Shown here: piece by piece, positions 15,770 through 25,099 of the stretch
How positions within the stretch are numbered: the first letter of the stretch is position 1
Layout: the number at the start of each line of letters is the position of its first letter
DNA from: Anaerolineae bacterium
GTDB taxonomy: Bacteria; Chloroflexota; Anaerolineae; Promineifilales; Promineifilaceae
DNA length: 64,000 nucleotides
Direction of reading: 5' to 3'
Assembly (NCBI GenBank): GCA_023384415.1
Contig: JAHDWJ010000018.1
Span: 1-64,000, forward strand
Translations under genes and position numbers: made by a program
The notes under the pieces: generated by a model
The model's database searches: none
Told to the model about the DNA's origin: nothing
The model's input: the letters and a program-made list of their open reading frames with translations, nothing else

Positions 15770-17719
15770 ATGCCGCAGCGAACAACCGCCCCTTTCGGTT
15801 CCTGGAAATCCCCTATTAGTTCTGATCTCATTGTTGCTGGTACAACAGGGCTTAGTGAGATTGTTTTTGATGGGTCTGATATGTATTGGCTAGAAATGCG
15901 GCCGCGTGAAGGCGGTCGTTCTGTGATTGTGCGGCATACCCCTGATGGGCAAACTGAGGATGTCACCCCAGGCGCATTCAATGTTCGTACCCGTGTTCAC
16001 GAGTACGGTGGGGCCCCATTTACCGTTCATCAAGGAGTGGTTTATTTCACCAACTTTGAGGACCAACTGGTGTATCGCCAGACGATTGGGAACACCCCTG
16101 TTCCCCTAACGGAAGACAGCCAACTGCGCTTTGCCAACTTTGTGCCGGATCGCGGCCGCAACAGCTTATACGCCATCCGGGAAGACCACAGCCAATCCAC
16201 CCAACAAGCAGCCAGTGCCCTGGTGCGGTTAGGGTTAGATGGTACCGATCACGGTCTTGTTTTAGCTGAAGGCAACGATTTTTATGCTTCCCCTACCCCC
16301 AGCCCCGATGGGCAATGGCTGGCCTGGCTCACCTGGAACCACCCCAATATGCCCTGGGATGGCACCGAACTGTGGCTGGCCCCAGTGTTAGCCAATGGCC
16401 GCTTGGGTGCGTCGCAGCTTATTGCTGGGGGCCTGGAAGAATCCATTTTCCAGCCCAGTTGGTCACCGAATGGAACGCTTTATTTTGTTTCCGACCGTAC
16501 TGGTTGGTGGAATATTTACCGATGGCATAATGGCTCCACCGAGGCTGTTCACCCCCGTCCGGCTGAATTTGGGGTGCCCCAATGGCAGTTGGGTATGTGT
16601 ACGTATGCCTTTGATCCTCAGGGGGATATTTGGTGCCTGATCAATGAGCGTAACCATTGGCAGTTAGCCCATTTGCAACCAGAGAATGGGGAACTGCGAC
16701 CGATCAATTTACCATATTCAATTCTTTATGGCCTGAAAATATATGGGGAGAGGCTGGCGATGCTTGCCGGCTCCCCGGCGGCCCCCACCGTAATTGCCCA
16801 TTATGAAACAAGCAGCCAGCGATTAACGGTTCTGGCCCATGCCAGTAAAGATCATTTTGATCCCGGTTATCTTTCCCTGCCGGAAACGATTGAGTTCCCC
16901 ACAACGGGCAGCACGACAGCTCACGGGTTTTATTACGCCCCTATAAATAAGGAATTTAAGGGGGAAGAGGGAGCGCGGCCGCCACTCCTGGTACTCTCCC
17001 ATGGGGGGCCGACCTCCGCAGCCCAGGCCAGCTACAATTTGGGTATTCAATATTGGACCAGCCGGGGGTTTGCCGTTCTCGATGTTAATTACCGGGGCAG
17101 CACCGGCTATGGCTCGGCTTATCGCCGGGCCTTGAATGGGCAGTGGGGTATCGTTGATGTTGAAGATTGCATCGCCGGAGCGCAATATCTGGTGGCGCGG
17201 GGGGATGTGGATGGAGCTAAATTGGCGATTCGAGGTGGAAGTGCCGGGGGGTATACCACGTTGGTGGCTTTGACCTTCTATCGGCTGTTTGCCGCCGGGG
17301 CCAGCCATTTTGGGGTGGCTGATTTAGAAGCGTTGGCAAAAGATACGCACAAATTTGAATCCCGTTACCTGGACCGGCTGGTAGGGCCATACCCGGAGCG
17401 GGCTGATTTGTACCGGGCACGGTCTCCTATTCACCACACGGATAAGCTCTCTTGTCCGTTAATCTTGTTTCAGGGATTAGAGGACCCGGTGGTACCCCCA
17501 AATCAGGCGGAGATGATGGTCGCGGCCGCACGGCAAAAAGGGATTCCTGTGGCCTATGTCCCGTTTGCCGGGGAGCAGCACGGGTTCCGCCGGGCTGAAA
17601 ATATCAAACGCTCTCTGGAAGCGGAACTTTATTTTTACAGCCGCATCCTTAACTTCCCTCTGGCTGAGCCGATTGAGCCGGTACTGATTGAAAATTTGCC
17701 CTTGGCCCATGAAACGTGA
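15770..17719 (+). CDS. S9 family peptidase (prolyl oligopeptidase / dipeptidyl aminopeptidase type)
   Basis: 649 aa. The N-terminal 390 residues form a beta-propeller with repeated S-P-D-G-x-W-like blades; the C-terminal alpha/beta-hydrolase domain carries the triad: nucleophile Ser491 in GGSAGG, Asp572 in LEDPVVPP and His604 in GEQHGFR. The SHGGP oxyanion loop and NYRGSTGYG motif are typical of the acylaminoacyl-peptidase/DPP branch. No signal peptide is seen, so it is probably cytosolic and digests short peptides. It stands alone; the next gene on the strand is 200 bp away behind a palindromic repeat. Confidence 0.93.
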   Translation: MPQRTTAPFGSWKSPISSDLIVAGTTGLSEIVFDGSDMYWLEMRPREGGRSVIVRHTPDGQTEDVTPGAFNVRTRVHEYGGAPFTVHQGVVYFTNFEDQLVYRQTIGNTPVPLTEDSQLRFANFVPDRGRNSLYAIREDHSQSTQQAASALVRLGLDGTDHGLVLAEGNDFYASPTPSPDGQWLAWLTWNHPNMPWDGTELWLAPVLANGRLGASQLIAGGLEESIFQPSWSPNGTLYFVSDRTGWWNIYRWHNGSTEAVHPRPAEFGVPQWQLGMCTYAFDPQGDIWCLINERNHWQLAHLQPENGELRPINLPYSILYGLKIYGERLAMLAGSPAAPTVIAHYETSSQRLTVLAHASKDHFDPGYLSLPETIEFPTTGSTTAHGFYYAPINKEFKGEEGARPPLLVLSHGGPTSAAQASYNLGIQYWTSRGFAVLDVNYRGSTGYGSAYRRALNGQWGIVDVEDCIAGAQYLVARGDVDGAKLAIRGGSAGGYTTLVALTFYRLFAAGASHFGVADLEALAKDTHKFESRYLDRLVGPYPERADLYRARSPIHHTDKLSCPLILFQGLEDPVVPPNQAEMMVAAARQKGIPVAYVPFAGEQHGFRRAENIKRSLEAELYFYSRILNFPLAEPIEPVLIENLPLAHET

Positions 17720-17813
17720 GACGAGACCAGAAAAGTATCACGCTTCACATAAAAACTCGCCAAATTTGCAAACCCTAACCTGTGATTATTATGTTTGCAC
17801 TTTTTGGATTTGA

Positions 17814-17882
17814 ACCGCAAAGACGCAAAGAATGCAGAGGAAGAACTGAAAGAAACTCTGTGCTCTCTGCGTCTCTGCGGTA
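17814..17882. repeat. Palindromic intergenic repeat, ACCGCAAAGACGCAAAG family
   Basis: ACCGCAAAGACGCAAAGAAT faces a near complement ending in CTGCGTCTCTGCGGT, loop about 30 bp. This is the best-preserved copy of the family in the window. Confidence 0.8.
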
Positions 17883-17925
17883 AATTTCTGTCTGGGACAA
17901 GAAAAACTGCAAAGATAGTGCTGTG

Positions 17926-18543
17926 ATGTCTCCCGTGCTTTTGTTGGCTTTATTTTTTCTGAACGCGGCCGCATACCTGGCTTTTCTCCCCCAACTTCCC
18001 TACAAAGGGGATTACCTGGTTAAATCGCTGCCCATTTTTTGCCTGGCTGGATATACGGTCTGGCAGGGGGAGGGGGCTGCGGCCGCATTGCTGTTTGTCG
18101 GGCTGCTCTTTTCCGCTGGGGGGGATGTGGCCTTAGCTCTGGACCGTCGCCGCTATTTTGTCATCGGCCTGAGCCTGTTCCTCATTGCCCATCTTTTTTA
18201 TCTGGCCGCCTTTAGCCGGGAACTTACCCAGATTCGCCTGAACCTGGGGGCCGGGGTAATTTTGCTGCTGGCTCTAGCGATGGGGGGCTGGTTGTGGCCT
18301 GTTCTAGGCAAGCTGCGCCTGCCGGTGATGCTTTATCTACTGGTGATCAGCCTGATGGGGGTCGCGGCCGCCTTTCACCCCCGCGCTCTCCCGTACCTCT
18401 TTCCTGGGGCCGTCCTCTTCATCCTCTCCGATGCCCTCATCGCCACCGACAAATTCCGCCGCCCCGTTCCATATGCCCAATATTTGATTATGTCTACTTA
18501 CTACCTGGGGCAGCTAGGCATTGTGCTGGGCGTGATCGGGTGA
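17926..18543 (+). CDS. YhhN/TMEM86 family membrane protein (putative lysoplasmalogenase)
   Basis: About 205 aa; start at ATG 17926 (GTG 17923 also in frame). Eight hydrophobic helices cover the protein. Conserved family features are visible: K in YLVKSLPIF, the GLLFSAGGDVALAL turn with its acidic residue, and FILSDALIAT near the C-terminus. Characterised members hydrolyse the vinyl-ether bond of lysoplasmalogens; many bacterial members are untested. It converges with the sugar-phosphate transferase gene, leaving only 15 bp between stops. Three octamers are read as Ala-rich helix. Confidence 0.82.
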   Translation: MSPVLLLALFFLNAAAYLAFLPQLPYKGDYLVKSLPIFCLAGYTVWQGEGAAAALLFVGLLFSAGGDVALALDRRRYFVIGLSLFLIAHLFYLAAFSRELTQIRLNLGAGVILLLALAMGGWLWPVLGKLRLPVMLYLLVISLMGVAAAFHPRALPYLFPGAVLFILSDALIATDKFRRPVPYAQYLIMSTYYLGQLGIVLGVIG

Positions 18544-18558
18544 GGTCAATAATACCCC

Positions 18559-19986
18559 TCAGTACGCTCCCCGCCCAAACAAAATATACGGGATGGAATG
18601 CAAAATGATGCGAATGTCCAGGGCCAGAGACCAGTTTTCGATGTAGTAAATGTCTAACAGACATTGTTCGTCAAAGGTGAGGTCACTGCGGCCGCTAACT
18701 TGCCACAACCCCGTCAATCCCCCCTTCACTTCCAAACGCTGCTTATGCCAGGGCTGATATTGGGCTACTTCATCAGGGAGCGGCGGCCGCGGCCCTACCA
18801 ACGTCATATTACCCAGCATAATGTTGTACAACTGGGGCAGCTCATCCAGACTCAGGCGGCGCAAAATCTTACCCGTCCTGGTCAACCGGGGGTCCTCACG
18901 AATCTTAAAAATCGGCCCCGACGCCTCATTCATTGCCAGCAAAGCTGCCTTCTGGTCATCCGCATTCACAATCATAGAGCGGAACTTAATCATCTTGAAC
19001 AACTTGCCATGCTGCCCCACACGTTCCTGGAAAAACAGCACCGGCCCCGGTGACTCCCATTTAATGGCCAGGGCAATAAGGCCGCTGAGGAGCAGCACCG
19101 GAATTGCTCCAATCGCCACCAGTACCAGATCCAAAATCCGCTTTACCACCTGACCTGCCCGGTTAATCTCTACCTCGCGCACACTCAGCACCGGAATCCC
19201 CCCCATGCTGGAAGATTCCACCTGGTTCAGGCTAAGTTGGAACATATCCGGGATAACCTGCACCCGCAGACCCAAACTCTTGCCTTGCCGAATCAGCTTA
19301 GAGGTTTGTTGGGTCATACCAACAGGCAAGGCGATAAACAGGGTGCGAAGCTGCGGATTTTTCTCCACAATAGCGGACAAATCGGTCCAGGTTCCCAGGT
19401 GAGGAATACGCCCGGAACCGATATTGTTCTGCTCCAGGCCGGCATCCAGATAGCCGATGGTCTGATATCCCAGGTCGGGGCGGGCCAGCAGAGTGCGGAT
19501 GAGGCTGCGCCCTGGCTCCCCCTCGCCAATGATGAGGGCCTGATCAACACCAATCCCCCGCCGATACAGCCGCCCCATGATCAGACGGCGTATCCATCGG
19601 GAAAGGCTTAGGAAGAGAAAGATAAACAAGGTAGCCCACACCAATAGACCCCGCGAATTAGCCAGCGGACGATCCAAAAAGGTGTAAGCCATCATCAAAG
19701 AGATACCGATAAAGGTGGGATAAATCAGCCCTACCACTTCATCGAGCCAGAAATCTCCGCGTCGCCGCTGCCACACATGGCTTTGGGAAAAGGTGAAGAT
19801 GAGGATGAGGTTGAGGACAACCTGTTGGACGATAAAGGCGGCGTAAGGGTCTTTGCTCTGGATGGGCAAAAACCATTGTAGTTCATAACGAACAACATAG
19901 GCCCAGGCGAAGGCCAGGTTAATGAGCAAAATATCGCTCAAAATGGTGAAGGTGCGTATAGTGCGGGTGGTTTTGCGGTGACTCAT
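18559..19986 (-). CDS. Polyprenyl-phosphate glycosylphosphotransferase (WbaP/WcaJ type)
   Basis: 475 aa. Four N-terminal membrane helices, a Rossmann-like CoA-binding-type domain (around residues 145-250), then the catalytic bacterial sugar transferase domain: KRILDLVLVAIGAIPV re-entrant helix, PVLFFQERVGQHGKLF, IKFRSMIVNAD and SLDELPQL, ending with the GLTGLWQVSGRSDLTF block. It transfers a sugar-1-phosphate to undecaprenyl phosphate, starting an exopolysaccharide or surface glycan repeat unit. A GT4 glycosyltransferase follows upstream (20106), though a 120-bp gap with TTTCAGG repeats separates them. Confidence 0.93.
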   Translation of the reverse strand: MSHRKTTRTIRTFTILSDILLINLAFAWAYVVRYELQWFLPIQSKDPYAAFIVQQVVLNLILIFTFSQSHVWQRRRGDFWLDEVVGLIYPTFIGISLMMAYTFLDRPLANSRGLLVWATLFIFLFLSLSRWIRRLIMGRLYRRGIGVDQALIIGEGEPGRSLIRTLLARPDLGYQTIGYLDAGLEQNNIGSGRIPHLGTWTDLSAIVEKNPQLRTLFIALPVGMTQQTSKLIRQGKSLGLRVQVIPDMFQLSLNQVESSSMGGIPVLSVREVEINRAGQVVKRILDLVLVAIGAIPVLLLSGLIALAIKWESPGPVLFFQERVGQHGKLFKMIKFRSMIVNADDQKAALLAMNEASGPIFKIREDPRLTRTGKILRRLSLDELPQLYNIMLGNMTLVGPRPPLPDEVAQYQPWHKQRLEVKGGLTGLWQVSGRSDLTFDEQCLLDIYYIENWSLALDIRIILHSIPYILFGRGAY

Positions 19987-20105
19987 GGGGAGGGGGTTTC
20001 AAGTTTCAGGTTTCAGGTTTCAAATTAAGGAGCAGGGGGCGGTTTTCTGGAAAGGTGCTGTTGGCATGGTGTTGTGCCGTTGTTTTACATAATGAAAAAG
20101 GCGGT

Positions 20106-21263
20106 TCAAAATGTTTTCCCATTCGGGCTGGTTTGTAGGGCTTGTTGGTATACCTGCGCCAGAGCCAGACCAGAAGCAGCCCAGGAAAAGCGGCGAGCAT
20201 GGATGAATCCTTTTTGCTGGAGATGGTAGGCCAGGTGAGGCTGGGTCAATAGGGTACGCAAATGGGTCAAGAGCGCGGCCGCGTCCTCGCCATCATACAA
20301 CAATCCGGCCTCACCGACAGCTTCGGGAATGGATGACCGGTTGGCGGCGATGACCGGGGTGCCGCAGGCCATCGCTTCAATGATGGGCATGCCAAACCCT
20401 TCATAGGCTGAGGGAAAGACCAGGCACGCGGCCGCGCCATACCAGTAGGGCAGATCCTCATCCGGCACATAACCAGGAAAATATACCCAATCCGTCACTC
20501 CTAATGCCTGTACCTGATTAAAAATCTCCTCATAATACCACCCTTTTCCCCCAGCCAACACCAGCCCCACATCAGCAAAAGCGGCATCCTGGCGCAGTTG
20601 GGCGAAAACATGGAGCAAAAAGGGCAAATTTTTGCGCGGCTGCAAAGTGCCTACGTGTAGAATAAACCGGGGTGGCAGCGGATGGGTCTGGCGAAACTGA
20701 GTTACCGCGTCAGCCGATGGGGGAGTAAAATGCTCATCTACCCCTGGGTAAACCAGATCTATCCGCTCCAGCGGCAGGCCAAAAAGGCGGTGAATATCTT
20801 GCCGCCCCGACTCCGAAATGGCAACAACCCGCCGGGCCTGGCGGCAGGAGCGGCGGGTCTGGCTGTTGAGGTAGATGCGCTGCCACAGGGGAAACTGCTC
20901 TGGCAGCAGGGCAAAGCTGAGATCGTACACCGTGACAATGGTAGGCCGCCTGGTGAGCAGGGGGGTGACGAAGGCCAGGCTGTGCAGCAAATCAAGATGG
21001 TGGGTCGCGGCCGCGGCCGGCCACATTAATTGTTCCCAGGCAATTCGTACCAACCGACGCTCCGTGGGCCAGGCGGTCGTTTGTACCTGGAGATGGGGAT
21101 TGGTGAGCAGGGGAGCTGATTTACCGGTAAATACCAGGAGGGAAGCGCTGTCCCCCTCTGGCAGCACCAGATGTTGCAGCAGTTGAAAAATATAATGATG
21201 AATCCCAGCCCGACGATATGTTGCCTGCCCCGAAAGCAGATGCGCGTTAATCCCTATTTTCAT
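20106..21263 (-). CDS. Glycosyltransferase family 4
   Basis: 385 aa of GT-B fold. The C-terminal nucleotide-sugar binding half shows GTLQPRKNLPFLLHVF and the retaining-GT signature with Glu residues (FPSAYEGFGMPIIEAMACGT, then PVIAANRSSIPE). The N-terminal half carries the LSGQATYRRAGIHHY loop near the acceptor site. It adds a hexose, probably mannose or similar, to a lipid-linked glycan; the substrate cannot be read from sequence. It is on the same strand and upstream of the initiating phosphotransferase, consistent with a surface polysaccharide pathway whose other genes are elsewhere. Confidence 0.9.
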   Translation of the reverse strand: MKIGINAHLLSGQATYRRAGIHHYIFQLLQHLVLPEGDSASLLVFTGKSAPLLTNPHLQVQTTAWPTERRLVRIAWEQLMWPAAAATHHLDLLHSLAFVTPLLTRRPTIVTVYDLSFALLPEQFPLWQRIYLNSQTRRSCRQARRVVAISESGRQDIHRLFGLPLERIDLVYPGVDEHFTPPSADAVTQFRQTHPLPPRFILHVGTLQPRKNLPFLLHVFAQLRQDAAFADVGLVLAGGKGWYYEEIFNQVQALGVTDWVYFPGYVPDEDLPYWYGAAACLVFPSAYEGFGMPIIEAMACGTPVIAANRSSIPEAVGEAGLLYDGEDAAALLTHLRTLLTQPHLAYHLQQKGFIHARRFSWAASGLALAQVYQQALQTSPNGKTF

Positions 21264-21467
21264 GGTTCCTCATTCCCTAAACGAGATTATAGCTCAAACC
21301 GGAGCGGTGACGATGGCGGGTAATCTGTCTGCGGTACTTACGTCTTGTGTCATTTTCACTCATTAACAGTTGACATTTCCGCCAGAACAGAGTAGCCTAG
21401 TGATGTAGTTGTACAACAAAATTTTTGCCCAGGATACCAATGGGTATTGGCTCAATGGAGAACGACA

Positions 21468-21815
21468 ATGAGCAACTTGTTTGATGATGATGATTTTGAT
21501 TTTGGGGATGATGAACCAGCGGCTGCCCCGGATTGGTTAAGTGAATATGATGAAGATGTGGCAAGCCCGCCGGTGGCCGCGCCCCCTCCACCATCTTCTG
21601 GGGTTGACCTGGATCGCCTGCGGGAAAAAAGTACCCGCGCCGGGGCCATGGATACAGCCCTGGGTGCCGATGCGGTTGTTCAAGAAGATGAAGAGGGCAG
21701 CTCCGGTTTCTTAAGCCGGTTGAGTCCAGCGCAGCGGCTGATTATTGGTGTGTTTTTCCTCGTGGATGTTTGTATGGTAGGTGTGGCGATATTGCTTCTT
21801 TTTAGGGTCCTCTAA
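21468..21815 (+). CDS. Small acidic single-pass membrane protein
   Basis: 115 aa from the ATG at 21468 (RBS-like ggagaa upstream). Strikingly acidic start (FDDDDFDFGDDE), a Pro-rich linker, and one C-terminal helix (about residues 88-113) as tail anchor. No recognised family. Tail-anchored acidic proteins of this shape occur beside secretion or signalling genes, but nothing here supports a specific role. An upstream in-frame ATG at 21447 would add seven residues. Confidence 0.6.
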   Translation: MSNLFDDDDFDFGDDEPAAAPDWLSEYDEDVASPPVAAPPPPSSGVDLDRLREKSTRAGAMDTALGADAVVQEDEEGSSGFLSRLSPAQRLIIGVFFLVDVCMVGVAILLLFRVL

Positions 21816-21913
21816 GAAGTACCCAGAGGCAGGGCACGCCATGATGGATGAAAATAACGGATGGTGGGAACAACCTTCCGTAATCCGTCTTTATGAGCAA
21901 CGCCGTGGTTCAT

Positions 21914-22798
21914 TTATCGGGTTTCCCACGAATCTACCAAATCTTTAGCTTCTTTTAACCCCAGCCCAGTGATTTCCCTGACTCGTTTGATGGCGTTGAT
22001 CTTGCGCCCTTGAGCCAATTCAGCCTGCACCTGGGGGTCATAAAACGCTTCCGTCGGGTTTCGGCTGCCGGGGATGAGGTTGTGTATCAATGGAGCCCCC
22101 TCGCGGATAGTTATTTCTCCCCGCTCAATTGCTTCAATAACATTCTTAGCTTCTTGTAAGTTGAGACCTGTCAGATCAAAAAGCCGCTTAATGGCTTGAA
22201 TCTTGTTCCCCTGAGTCAGCCAATCTAATACCTCTTGATCGTTTACCGCCATCTGGACGGGCAGCTTACCGGCCGGTACACCTTCACCTGGCCCCATCTG
22301 GGCGGTGAGCCAATCTACATATTGTTTGGCTTCTTTGAGGCCGGCCCCACTGGCCTGGCGTACATGTTTTACGGCGGCAATTTTCTGGTTGCTGCTGATC
22401 AACTGGCGCAACCCCATATCCCCTTCCAGGTTAATGCCTGGGTGTGGAGAAGTCGGGGGGGCGGGTCGCGGCCGCAGCCAGAGCGAAAGCAGCAGCCACC
22501 CCCCGGTTATCGCTCCAACCCCTACCGTCACCAAATACAAAACCCATGCCCCCCGCACTCCCCACAGCCGCTCAGAATCGCTGCCCCCTTCGCCCGTGCA
22601 TTGCAAAGAGACCGAATAGCTGGTGCCATCGGTATACGTCTCCTTAACCACCTGGGCGTCAGGCGTGGTACCTTCCGGGCAGGTCAGCCGGGCAAAGGGC
22701 ATCAAGGTCCCCGGAAAGAAAAGGGAGCATAACATCCCCGGAGCCCAAAAAAAGCAGACGGCAAAAAAGAGATAAATGAGGGTGTTGCCTTTGTTCAT
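21914..22798 (-). CDS. Membrane protein with three tandem ribosomal L7/L12 C-terminal-like domains
   Basis: 294 aa. Two membrane helices (about residues 7-30 and 82-107) precede three copies of a helix-turn-helix element related to the bL12 C-terminal domain: NQKIAAVKHVRQASGAGLKE with AKQYVDW, NKIQAIKRLFDLTGLNLQEA with KNVIEAI, and RKINAIKRVREITGLGLKEA with KDLVDSW. In ribosomes this I-x-A-I-K-x-x-R-x-x-x-G-L-x-L-x-E-A-K surface recruits translational GTPases. Here it is tethered to the membrane. The upstream penicillin-acylase gene ends 70 bp away on the same strand. The function is unknown. Confidence 0.85.
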   Translation of the reverse strand: MNKGNTLIYLFFAVCFFWAPGMLCSLFFPGTLMPFARLTCPEGTTPDAQVVKETYTDGTSYSVSLQCTGEGGSDSERLWGVRGAWVLYLVTVGVGAITGGWLLLSLWLRPRPAPPTSPHPGINLEGDMGLRQLISSNQKIAAVKHVRQASGAGLKEAKQYVDWLTAQMGPGEGVPAGKLPVQMAVNDQEVLDWLTQGNKIQAIKRLFDLTGLNLQEAKNVIEAIERGEITIREGAPLIHNLIPGSRNPTEAFYDPQVQAELAQGRKINAIKRVREITGLGLKEAKDLVDSWETR

Positions 22799-22868
22799 GA
22801 TGATTAATTGGAGACTGGAGATTAGAGATTGGAGATTATAGACTCGCCACTCGAAAACTAGAAACTGG

Positions 22869-25046
22869 CTAACGGCTCATTTCCTCCCCCGGACGGTATT
22901 CCAACTTTAGGTTGGCGCGAATATCAGCTTCATTATACCAGACAGGTTTCAATTGGCGGTTGGCGGCCAGAGGGGCCTGGTCGGCATAATGGGGGGAGTT
23001 GGGGTGCTGCACATTGCTGCCGTATTGATGGATAGATTCAGCCATGACGTTGCCGGCCGCATCCCAACGCACGACCATAAGATACGCATCCCCTACGAAA
23101 ACACGCAGCCGGCCATCGGGCAGCCGCTCCCCATAGGTGGCATGGAGAATATCTGGCCCACCTCCCATGCCCAAATCTACCTCTCCCCGAATGAGACGGT
23201 TGACCTCAGACCAGGAAACATCTACGCGCCCAAAATGCTGCTTGAGATGTTGGACAGCGGCGATAAAACTTGTAACCAACTGCTCAGTGGGAATAGGGTG
23301 GCCAACCAGTCGGGAGGCGTTGAAGCCAGAACTGGTCTCGTTTAGCTGCAAGATAGTGAGGATAGCCAGGGTGGCCCCGGTACTTTCCGGGTTGGTTTGT
23401 AAATCCCAGGCGGCTAAAATGGCTGCGGCCGCTTGCACATCCACATCATCCGGCAAATCCGCCCCCACAATCTGGTTCACATACATCGCCATATCTGAAT
23501 CTGGGTGATAGAACAGGTCATATTTATACGCCTTAAACGCTTCCCAGGTAATCGCTTCATCTGCGCCTAACAAAGTCAACGCTTGCAACGCCCGGTTGGT
23601 CTGGTGGGTTTCAATGCCCCAGGTGAGCGAATAATCCGCCGGGTTGGGATTGCCAGGGCCGAGGGTGGTTTGGAAGGGGGTACTGTTGCCGTTTTGGATG
23701 AACCCGGAAGGGGGGTTTAGGACTGAGGGAAGTTGGGCAAAAGGAACATATTCGGTCCATAACGTTTCTGAACTGTCGCCAGGTAAATATTGCCGCCAAT
23801 TGTACCCCTCAGCCCGCACCGGCATCACTGCATTGTAATAATAGGCGATATTCCCCTGGGCATCGGCATACCCCATGTTGAACATCGGCAGTTGTAATAG
23901 CTCCATCGCCGCTTGCATTTCGGCCAGGCTGGTGGCTTTATTCAGACGAAAGAACTGCTCGAACAGCCCTACCCGCCCCATCATGGCGTAACGGATAGCA
24001 TAAGTGCCATGATCTTGCCGCACCGTTGGCCCATAGATAGACCATAATATTTCGCGCTTTATGGGGATGATGAGCCGACCCATGATTTTGACGCGCAAAG
24101 TAGCCTTTTCCACTTCTAAATCACGCCATTGGCCGTCAAAGCGGTATTGGTTTGGGTTGTCCGGGTTGATCTCCAGAACGTAGGTATCAATCAGATCGGG
24201 CGAATTAACGGTGAAGGCCCAGCCGATGTGCCGGTTATGTCCATGAGCAATGGAGGGCATCCCTGGAATAAGACCCCCGACAGCGTCCCACCCTTCTTCG
24301 CTGCGGATATGGGCTTCATAAAAGGAGAGTGCCCCTGCATACGGCTGGTGGGCGTTGACGAGCAGGTAGGTGGAGCCATCGCTGGTACGGCTGGGGGCAA
24401 CGGCGAAGGTGTTGCTGCCCGCGAAATATGGGTTTGGGGCCCCGGGTTGGTAAGGCAGCCAGGTTTGCCCAGGGCGGGGGGAGACGGGGCGGCGGCGTTC
24501 GTCGGCGAACAGCTCACCCAGTGCCCCATCTAAACCGAAGAAGAGGGGAGTTTTATGCACTGCGGCCGCGACCATATCCTGCCCTGTCACAGGAAATAAA
24601 CCAGGGTATACCTCATCCTCATGTAAAGCGGCATAAAAGGTCAACCCATCGGCATACGCCTGTAAAATTTGTTGTGTCTCCGGGCTAAGGGTGTCATAAC
24701 CGGCCTCAACCTGCCGTTCAATGCGAAGAAGCTGCACCATGTAATCGTTGGGCGCCCCATCCTGGCCGAAGACGGTTGCTAATTGTCCCCGTGCCGCCAG
24801 CAGGGTAAGCTGCAAGGTAGCAAAATCATCTTCGGCGTGGGCATAAGCCAGACCAAAAGCGGCATCGGCATCGGTGACGCCAAAGATGTGGGGAATGCCC
24901 CAAGTGTCCCGCAGGATACGAACATCATACTGCTCCCCCAACCCCCGGTAGGCGGACAGGTTGATGGGAATGGGGATGAAAAGGTACGCGGCCGCAAGGC
25001 CAATTACCAGCAAAAAAATTAACAACCATTTTTGCCACCGTTTCAT
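22869..25046 (-). CDS. Penicillin acylase family protein (Ntn-hydrolase)
   Basis: 725 aa from ATG 25046, preferred over 25061 because GGTGAGG stands 6 bases upstream. An N-terminal helix (about 7-28) acts as signal or anchor. The alpha-chain motif DTWGIPHIFGVTDADAAFGL and the beta-chain start GSNTFAVAPSRTSDG are characteristic; the precursor is processed autocatalytically so that the Ser of GSN becomes the N-terminal nucleophile. Asn in HGHNRHIGWAFTV completes the oxyanion site. Members hydrolyse amide bonds, including acyl-homoserine lactones and beta-lactam side chains. It follows a paralogue in the same orientation. Confidence 0.9.
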   Translation of the reverse strand: MKRWQKWLLIFLLVIGLAAAYLFIPIPINLSAYRGLGEQYDVRILRDTWGIPHIFGVTDADAAFGLAYAHAEDDFATLQLTLLAARGQLATVFGQDGAPNDYMVQLLRIERQVEAGYDTLSPETQQILQAYADGLTFYAALHEDEVYPGLFPVTGQDMVAAAVHKTPLFFGLDGALGELFADERRRPVSPRPGQTWLPYQPGAPNPYFAGSNTFAVAPSRTSDGSTYLLVNAHQPYAGALSFYEAHIRSEEGWDAVGGLIPGMPSIAHGHNRHIGWAFTVNSPDLIDTYVLEINPDNPNQYRFDGQWRDLEVEKATLRVKIMGRLIIPIKREILWSIYGPTVRQDHGTYAIRYAMMGRVGLFEQFFRLNKATSLAEMQAAMELLQLPMFNMGYADAQGNIAYYYNAVMPVRAEGYNWRQYLPGDSSETLWTEYVPFAQLPSVLNPPSGFIQNGNSTPFQTTLGPGNPNPADYSLTWGIETHQTNRALQALTLLGADEAITWEAFKAYKYDLFYHPDSDMAMYVNQIVGADLPDDVDVQAAAAILAAWDLQTNPESTGATLAILTILQLNETSSGFNASRLVGHPIPTEQLVTSFIAAVQHLKQHFGRVDVSWSEVNRLIRGEVDLGMGGGPDILHATYGERLPDGRLRVFVGDAYLMVVRWDAAGNVMAESIHQYGSNVQHPNSPHYADQAPLAANRQLKPVWYNEADIRANLKLEYRPGEEMSR

Positions 25047-25066
25047 AAATTGCCTCACCACAAAAT

Positions 25067-25094
25067 CAAAGCGAGGCGAAAGAGCCTCGCTTTG
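25067..25094. terminator. Hairpin between the two acylase genes
   Basis: CAAAGCGAGGC and GCCTCGCTTTG are perfect 11-bp arms with a 6-base loop; on the minus strand it is followed by ATTTTG. It lies between the two paralogous genes and could be a weak terminator or an RNA-stabilising hairpin. Confidence 0.6.
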
Positions 25095-25099
25095 AGCTG

